Origin: Pseudomonas brassicacearum
GTDB taxonomy: Bacteria > Pseudomonadota > Gammaproteobacteria > Pseudomonadales > Pseudomonadaceae
Direction of reading: 5' to 3'
Length of the DNA: 64,000 nt
Assembly: GCF_003732265.1 (NCBI RefSeq)
Contig: NZ_MOBK01000006.1
Location: 930,001 to 994,000, forward strand
Part shown: positions 58,349 to 64,000 of the stretch, in pieces
Numbering within the stretch: the first letter of the stretch is position 1
Layout of the letters: each line of letters opens with the position of its first letter
Position numbers and translations under genes: made by a program
Notes under the pieces: model-generated
Databases searched by the model: none
What the model saw: only the letters and a program-made list of their open reading frames with translations
What the model was told of the DNA's origin: nothing

Positions 58349-60133
58349 ATGCTCTCTGCCCGTCACCGCCGCGCGATCCGCCTGACCCTTCGCTTTCTTG
58401 CACCGTATCGCTGGCAAGCCTTTGGCGCTTTGCTCGCGTTGATTGTCACCGCCGGCATTACTTTGTCGATGGGGCAGGGCATCCGCCTGCTGGTGGATCA
58501 GGGGTTCATGACCCAGTCACCGCACTTGCTCAATCAATCTATCGGCTTGTTCATGGTGTTGGTGGTGGGGCTGGCGATCGGCACCTTCGCGCGTTTTTAT
58601 CTGGTGTCGTGGATTGGCGAGCGGGTGGTCGCAGACATCCGCCGGCAGGTCTTCAACCACCTGGTTTATCTGCATCCGGGGTTCTACGAAAACAATCGCA
58701 GTTCCGAAATCCAGTCGCGGCTGACCGCCGATACCACGTTGCTGCAATCGGTGATCGGCTCTTCGTTGTCGCTGTTCCTGCGCAATCTGCTGATGGTCAT
58801 CGGCGGGATTGTGTTGCTGTTTATCACCAACCCCAAACTCACCAGCATCGTGGTGATTGCACTGCCGCTGGTGATTGCCCCGATCCTGATTTTCGGCCGA
58901 CGGGTGCGCAACCTGTCGCGTCTGAGCCAGGACCGGATTGCCGATATCGGCAGCTACGTGTCCGAAACCCTAGGCCAGATCAAAACCGTGCAGGCCTATA
59001 ACCATCAGGTCCAGGACGAGCAGCGCTTTGCCGTGACCGTGGAACAAGCGTTCGACACCGCGCGTAAACGCATCTTCCAGCGCGCCTGGTTGATCACGCT
59101 GGTGATCGTGCTGGTGCTGGGTGCCGTCGGCGTGATGCTGTGGGTCGGCGGGATGGACGTGATCGCCGGGCGGATCTCGGCCGGTGAACTGGCGGCGTTT
59201 GTTTTCTACAGCCTGATCGTCGGCAGCGCCTTTGGCACCTTGAGTGAAGTGATCGGCGAGTTGCAGCGAGCAGCAGGGGCGGCCGAGCGGATTGCCGAAT
59301 TGCTGCGCTCGGAAAATATCATTCAGCCGCCGACCACCGGCCTGGTGACCTTGCCGGAGCGGGTGAAGGGTGATCTGGTTTTACAGGACGTGCGGTTTTC
59401 CTACCCGTCGCGGCCTGAAAGCTACGCCGTCGATGGCTTGAATCTGACCATTAACGCGGGCGAAACCCTCGCGCTGGTGGGGCCGTCCGGGGCAGGAAAA
59501 TCCACGGTGTATGACTTGCTGCTGCGTTTTTACGATCCGGCCTCCGGGCAGATCCTGCTCGATGGCGTGCCGTTGACCCAACTCGATCCACTGGACCTGC
59601 GTCGGTGTTTCGCGCTGGTTTCGCAAAATCCTGCGCTGTTCTTCGGCAGCATCGAAGAGAACATCCGTTACGGTAATCCGGGCGCAACCCTGGCCCAGGT
59701 CCAGGAGGCGGCAAAGATCGCCTACGCCCACGACTTCATCGAGCAAATGCCCCACGGTTACCAGACGCACCTGGGCGACGGTGGCCTGGGGCTATCCGGC
59801 GGCCAGCGCCAACGCCTGGCCATCGCTCGCGCGTTGCTGGTGGATGCGCCGATCCTGCTGCTCGACGAAGCCACCAGCGCCCTCGATGCCCAGAGCGAAC
59901 ACCTGATCCAGCAAGCCCTGCCCAGCCTGATGAAAAACCGCACGACACTGGTGATCGCCCACCGTTTGGCCACGGTGAAAAATGCCGACCGGATCGCGGT
60001 GATGGATCAAGGAAAGCTGGTGGCGGTGGGGACGCATCAGGCGTTGATTGCGAGCAATGCGCTGTATGCGCGGTTGGCGGCGTTGCAGTTTAGTGATGGG
60101 CACAACACGGTGATCGACCCGGTTACCGACTAA
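58349..60133 (+). CDS. ABC exporter, MsbA-like half transporter
   Basis: 594 residues: six membrane helices (1-310) then an ATPase domain with Walker A GPSGAGKST, Q-loop, signature LSGGQRQR, Walker B ILLLDEAT and the His switch (VIAHRLATV). This is the fused exporter layout of the ABCB/MsbA type; it is probably a multidrug or lipid exporter and distinct from the essential MsbA, whose lpxK neighbour is absent here. The 253-base upstream gap holds nothing recognised. Confidence 0.9.
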   Translation: MLSARHRRAIRLTLRFLAPYRWQAFGALLALIVTAGITLSMGQGIRLLVDQGFMTQSPHLLNQSIGLFMVLVVGLAIGTFARFYLVSWIGERVVADIRRQVFNHLVYLHPGFYENNRSSEIQSRLTADTTLLQSVIGSSLSLFLRNLLMVIGGIVLLFITNPKLTSIVVIALPLVIAPILIFGRRVRNLSRLSQDRIADIGSYVSETLGQIKTVQAYNHQVQDEQRFAVTVEQAFDTARKRIFQRAWLITLVIVLVLGAVGVMLWVGGMDVIAGRISAGELAAFVFYSLIVGSAFGTLSEVIGELQRAAGAAERIAELLRSENIIQPPTTGLVTLPERVKGDLVLQDVRFSYPSRPESYAVDGLNLTINAGETLALVGPSGAGKSTVYDLLLRFYDPASGQILLDGVPLTQLDPLDLRRCFALVSQNPALFFGSIEENIRYGNPGATLAQVQEAAKIAYAHDFIEQMPHGYQTHLGDGGLGLSGGQRQRLAIARALLVDAPILLLDEATSALDAQSEHLIQQALPSLMKNRTTLVIAHRLATVKNADRIAVMDQGKLVAVGTHQALIASNALYARLAALQFSDGHNTVIDPVTD

Positions 60134-60157
60134 GTAACCGACCAAGTAGAACGCCCA

Positions 60158-60195
60158 AAAAAAATGCCCGCATCAATCGATGCGGGCATTTTTTT
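60158..60195. terminator. Two-way terminator between the ABC exporter and slt
   Basis: A stem of about 16 base pairs (AAAAAAATGCCCGCATC with its complement), loop AATC, T-runs on both strands. Confidence 0.93.
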
Positions 60196-60215
60196 GTCAG
60201 TGGGCCAAAACGGGG

Positions 60216-62144
60216 TCACTGATCGTCGAAATACCGCTCATGCCAATCCACCAACGGCTGCGGCGAGTTGAGCTTCTGGCCGTAGATCACCGAGTACGAC
60301 AGCACGTTCTGCACATACTGACGGGTTTCGTCGAACGGGATGCTTTCCACCCAGACGTCGAAGCTGAGGTGGTCTGCACCACGCAACCACTGGCGTACGC
60401 GGCCGGGGCCGGCGTTGTAGGCAGCGGAGGCGAGGACGCGGTTGCCGTTGAACTGGGCATGGACCTGGCTCAGGTAGGCGGCGCCGAGCTGGATGTTTTT
60501 GTCCGGGTCGAGCACTTGCTGCGGCGAGGCCAGCGGAATGCTGAACTTGCGTGCGGTTTCCTTGGCGGTGCCGGGCATCAGTTGCATCAGGCCGCTGGCG
60601 CCGACGCCAGAGCGGGCATCGTCCATGAAGGCGCTTTCCTGGCGCGTGATGGCGAACACCCAGCTGGAATGCAGGCCACGTACTTTGGCTTCGCGGACGA
60701 GGGTTTCGCGGTGGGCCATCGGGAAACGGATGTCCAGGTCGTCCCAGTATTGCGCCTGGCTGATGGTGCGGATCGCCGGGAAATACCATTTCAGGTCATA
60801 GGCCAGTTTCGCTTGGGCGACCATCTCGTCACGGTTGAAGTGACGGCTGACGTAATACCACTCGCGACGACCATCGACGACTTGTCCGCGGGCGTGGAAC
60901 TCCAGGGCTCGACGGATTCCCGGCGTGTTGCGCACCTTATTGATGGTGGCCTGGCTGAGAACCAGCGGTTTGTTGAGCAGCGAGTAGGGTTGCTGCGAAC
61001 GATCGGCGGCAAGGAAGCCATAGAAATCACGTTCGCGGGCAAGGCTCTTGTAAAGCGTCTGCGCTTCCGGGTTTTGTGGCTGCGCCAGCTCAAGGGTGCG
61101 GGCCTGCCAGTAGCGCCAGCGGTTGGTGGTCGCCAGGTCCTGTGGCAAGCGGCGAGACAACTGATAGGCGTCGTCCCAGCGAGCCAGGCGAAGCAGCAGG
61201 CGCAGACGCCATTCGGACACAGTGTTGTCGCGCAGTTCCGGGTCGTACTTGGTCATGACATCGAGCGCACGCGCATCATAGCGTCGCGCCAGTGTCAGGC
61301 CGATTTCCCGGGCGATCGCGACTTTTTCGTCGCGGGAGAAGTGCATGCTGCTGGCATAACCGTCGAGCAGGTCCATGGCCTTGTCCGGGTCCTGCTTGGC
61401 CAGGCGACGCAGGCCGAGGCTGACCACGTCGGACATCGGTTCGTCAGCCGGGGTGAAGCGCGAAGGCTGGTTGAGCAACTCGGGCTTTTGCGCCACATCG
61501 ATCAGCAGCCGACCGCGCGGAGCGAGGGTGGTCAGGCCGTTAACCAGGCTGTTGGCCAGCGGATAATTGCGCGCTTGGGCAGCGAGCTTTGCGCGCTCCC
61601 AGCGTTTTTGCTCGGTCAATTGGCCTTCGGCAGCCCACAGTCCGAACAACGCGTCGCACGCTTCCGGTTGGGATTTACCGGTCAGCCACAGCTTGTTGGC
61701 GTTGGCATAACCCTCGGCCTTCTGGTTGTGGCCGATCTGGTACTGCGCATTCAGGCAGTCCAGTTCGGTGAAATTGAGCTTGGGGTCGTAATACTTGACG
61801 AAGGTCGCCCAGTCGCCGCGGTCGGCCAGCCAGCGCAGCCAGCGCAACTTCATCCAGTTGGCTTGCGGCAGGTCACCGTGGTCGGCGAGGAATTTCTCGA
61901 TTTCGGCATTGCTGGCGGTTTTCAGGCGAGCGGTCAACTCGTCATAGGCCAGGTACGGCTCAAGGGGGTAATCACTGAGGGCCTGGCTGTAGCGGAAGTA
62001 CGGACCGGTATCGCCCTTGGCCAGGGCACGCTTGGCTTCATCGTAATATTGGCGCTGGGTGGTCAGGTCCACTGCCTGCGCTGATTGGACGGCAGTGGCA
62101 GAAAGTAGCAGGCAAGATAAAAGACTGAAAAGGCGACTGCGCAT
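60216..62144 (-). CDS. slt: Soluble lytic murein transglycosylase
   Basis: 642 residues from the ATG at 62144, which gives a good signal peptide (MRSRLFSLLSCLLLSATAVQ); an ATG 24 bases upstream is an alternative. The long alpha-helical superhelix (U and L domains) is followed by the C-terminal catalytic domain with Glu in RQESAF and the SLT motifs SGLMQLMPGTA and AAYNAGPGRV. It cleaves peptidoglycan strands to 1,6-anhydro products in the periplasm. Full family length. Confidence 0.95.
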   Translation of the reverse strand: MRSRLFSLLSCLLLSATAVQSAQAVDLTTQRQYYDEAKRALAKGDTGPYFRYSQALSDYPLEPYLAYDELTARLKTASNAEIEKFLADHGDLPQANWMKLRWLRWLADRGDWATFVKYYDPKLNFTELDCLNAQYQIGHNQKAEGYANANKLWLTGKSQPEACDALFGLWAAEGQLTEQKRWERAKLAAQARNYPLANSLVNGLTTLAPRGRLLIDVAQKPELLNQPSRFTPADEPMSDVVSLGLRRLAKQDPDKAMDLLDGYASSMHFSRDEKVAIAREIGLTLARRYDARALDVMTKYDPELRDNTVSEWRLRLLLRLARWDDAYQLSRRLPQDLATTNRWRYWQARTLELAQPQNPEAQTLYKSLARERDFYGFLAADRSQQPYSLLNKPLVLSQATINKVRNTPGIRRALEFHARGQVVDGRREWYYVSRHFNRDEMVAQAKLAYDLKWYFPAIRTISQAQYWDDLDIRFPMAHRETLVREAKVRGLHSSWVFAITRQESAFMDDARSGVGASGLMQLMPGTAKETARKFSIPLASPQQVLDPDKNIQLGAAYLSQVHAQFNGNRVLASAAYNAGPGRVRQWLRGADHLSFDVWVESIPFDETRQYVQNVLSYSVIYGQKLNSPQPLVDWHERYFDDQ

Positions 62145-62357
62145 GAGACGTCCGGGCAGAGAAATCATGACAAGTGCGGGCTATGTCCGCACTGAATAAT
62201 CTGTAGCTTAGCCTTTTGCCAGCAACGGGCGAAAGCTTTGCAGGCCTGTCAGCCCAAGTTCGTAACATTTGTTATGCAGAGTGCTTCGAGAGTGAAATTG
62301 CCGGCCTTCTGAAGCCTCAAGTCAGGTAGAATGCGCGCCCGGTTTTTGGAGAAGCTC

Positions 62358-64000
62358 ATGACCCTGCTCAAATTCAGCGATGTGTCCCTTGCTTTCGGCG
62401 CTATGCCGTTGTTGGACAAGGTGTCCTGGCAGATCGCCCGTGGTGAGCGGGTGTGCATCATCGGCCGCAATGGCACTGGCAAGTCCAGCATGATGAAGCT
62501 CGTCAAGGGCGACCAGAAGCCCGATGAGGGCTCCGTTTGGCGTGCACCAGGCCTCAAGATTGGCGAATTGCCGCAAGAATTGCCGGTAGCCGACGAGCGG
62601 ACCGTGTTCGACGTGGTTGCCGAAGGCCTGGACGGTGTGGGCGAGCTGCTCGCGCAGTATCACCACCTGAGCCAGAACATCGTCACCGACGCCGACCTGG
62701 ACAAACTGATGCACGTCCAGCACGACCTCGAAGCCCGCGATGGCTGGCGTTTGCAGCAATTGGTCGACAGCACGTTGAGCCGTCTGCAGTTGCCAGCCGA
62801 CAAGACCCTCGCCGAATTGTCCGGCGGCTGGCGTCGTCGCGTCCTGCTGGCTCAGGCTCTGGTTTCCGAGCCGGACCTGTTGCTGCTCGACGAACCCACC
62901 AACCACCTGGACATCGGTGCCATCGCCTGGCTCGAAGAAGCGCTGAAGGATTTCCAGGGCGCCGTGCTGTTCATCACGCACGACCGTTCATTCCTGCAAA
63001 ACCTCGCGACCCGCATCCTCGAACTGGACCGCGGTGGCCTGATCGACTGGAACGGCGACTACGCCAGTTTCCTCGTACACAAAGAAGCCTCGCTGGCCGC
63101 TGAAGAAACCGCCAATGCGCTGTTCGACAAGAAGCTGGCCCAGGAAGAAGTCTGGATCCGCCAAGGCATCAAGGCCCGTCGCACCCGTAACGAAGGCCGC
63201 GTCCGAGCATTGAAAGCCCTGCGCGTCGAGCGTAGCGAGCGTCGTGAGCGCACCGGCAAGGCCAACATTCAGCTGGACACCGCTGACAAGTCCGGCAAGC
63301 AGGTGATGGTCCTCGAGAACGTGAGCTTCGCTCACCCGGGCGGCCCGTTCCTGATCAAGGATTTCTCGATGGTCCTGACGCGCGGCGACCGTATCGGTCT
63401 GCTCGGCGCCAACGGTACCGGCAAGACCACACTGTTGAAGCTGATGCTCAGCGGTCTGCAGCCGACCAGCGGCACAGTGGAAGAGGGGACGCGCATCGAC
63501 GTGGCCTACTTCGACCAGTTGCGCCATCAGCTGGACCTGGAAAAGACTGTGATCGACAACGTGGCCGAAGGCCGCGACTTCATCGATATCGATGGTCAGA
63601 GCCGTCACGTGCTGAGCTACCTCGGCGACTTCCTGTTCAGCCCGCAGCGTGCCCGCACGCCGGTCAAGGCGCTGTCCGGTGGTGAGCGTGCCCGTCTGTT
63701 GCTGGCCAAGCTGTTCAGCAAACCGGCGAACCTGCTGGTCCTCGACGAACCGACCAACGACCTCGACGTGGAAACCCTCGAGTTGCTGGAAGAGGTCTTG
63801 CTGACCTTCAACGGTACCGTATTGATGGTCAGTCACGACCGGGCATTCCTCGACAACGTGGTGACCAGCACGCTGGTCTTCGAAGGTGAAGGCAAGGTTC
63901 GCGAGTACGTCGGTGGTTATCAGGACTGGCTGCGTCAGGGCGGCTCGCCGCGCCTGCTGGGCGTGACCGAGAGCAAATCCGGCAAGGCCGACCTGACTTC
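62358..64000 (+). CDS. uup: ABC-F family ATPase Uup, 5' part (runs off the right edge)
   Basis: The frame is open from the ATG at 62358 (GGAGAA upstream) to the end of the window, giving 547 codons; Uup proteins are about 635 residues, so only the C-terminal part is missing. Two ATPase modules are visible: Walker A GRNGTGKSS (36-44) with LSGGWRRR and LLLLDEPTNHLD, then GANGTGKTT with LSGGERARL and LVLDEPTNDLD. The charged linker (EVWIRQGIKARRTRNEGRVR) is typical of Uup. Members act on ribosomes or in the tolerance of transposon excision and DNA intermediates; no membrane segments. Confidence 0.93.
   Translation, partial: MTLLKFSDVSLAFGAMPLLDKVSWQIARGERVCIIGRNGTGKSSMMKLVKGDQKPDEGSVWRAPGLKIGELPQELPVADERTVFDVVAEGLDGVGELLAQYHHLSQNIVTDADLDKLMHVQHDLEARDGWRLQQLVDSTLSRLQLPADKTLAELSGGWRRRVLLAQALVSEPDLLLLDEPTNHLDIGAIAWLEEALKDFQGAVLFITHDRSFLQNLATRILELDRGGLIDWNGDYASFLVHKEASLAAEETANALFDKKLAQEEVWIRQGIKARRTRNEGRVRALKALRVERSERRERTGKANIQLDTADKSGKQVMVLENVSFAHPGGPFLIKDFSMVLTRGDRIGLLGANGTGKTTLLKLMLSGLQPTSGTVEEGTRIDVAYFDQLRHQLDLEKTVIDNVAEGRDFIDIDGQSRHVLSYLGDFLFSPQRARTPVKALSGGERARLLLAKLFSKPANLLVLDEPTNDLDVETLELLEEVLLTFNGTVLMVSHDRAFLDNVVTSTLVFEGEGKVREYVGGYQDWLRQGGSPRLLGVTESKSGKADLT

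Noticed and set aside
60180..62084. 634-codon open frame opposite slt
   Set aside because: Antisense shadow; no start signal or recognisable family.

Overview
The window is a contiguous stretch of chromosome from a Pseudomonas, most likely of the P. fluorescens group. The grounds are the high-GC third positions, the gene order apt-anr-hemN-ccoSIHG-cco1-cco2-aer-acnA that I recall as shared with P. aeruginosa, the two tandem cbb3 oxidase operons, and about sixteen intergenic REP doublets. I see no rRNA, tRNA, prophage, insertion sequence or CRISPR array. The only stable RNA gene I can support is the 4.5S (SRP) RNA.

Layout. 1-5.4 kb: the end of a PAS-GGDEF protein, dacB, yggL, a benE-type transporter and an FCD-GntR regulator. 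5.5-12.6 kb: a purine catabolic cluster (guaD, xdhC, xdhB, xdhA) on the minus strand, with a GntR regulator at each side. The second regulator runs straight into smc, zipA and ligA (12.6-19.7 kb). 19.9-30.1 kb: a putative zinc metallopeptidase, ffs, a PAS-GGDEF-EAL protein, a periplasmic binding protein, dnaX-ybaB-recR, a CurA-like reductase and an acyl-CoA dehydrogenase.

30.2-49.3 kb is an oxygen-response region: apt, the regulator anr, hemN, a TauE/SafE-like protein, ccoS-ccoI-ccoH-ccoG, a type II toxin-antitoxin pair, ccoN1O1Q1P1, ccoN2O2Q2P2, a divergent alpha/beta hydrolase and the aerotaxis receptor aer. Sites resembling the ANR/FNR box TTGAT-N4-ATCAA lie upstream of hemN, ccoN2, ccoN1 and ccoG. 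The best ccoN2 site is inside the coding sequence of the divergent hydrolase. Together these genes would sense low oxygen (Anr, Aer), make heme without oxygen (HemN), load copper and assemble cbb3 (CcoSIHG) and provide two oxidase isoforms.

49.4-64 kb: a CPBP membrane protease, acnA, rlmM, tusA, a MATE exporter, pdxB, a small conserved protein, an MsbA-like ABC exporter, slt, and the 5' part of a uup-type ABC-F gene that runs off the right edge.

Most of the window is ordinary core genome and I found no clearly undescribed multi-gene system. The items most worth a second look are the toxin-antitoxin pair wedged between ccoG and ccoP1, whose toxin has Asn at a usual catalytic Asp; the EAL domain lacking one metal-binding Asp; the ANR box inside the hydrolase gene; the paired repeats in the xdhA-gntR divergent region; and a REP doublet with matched insertions in both arms.
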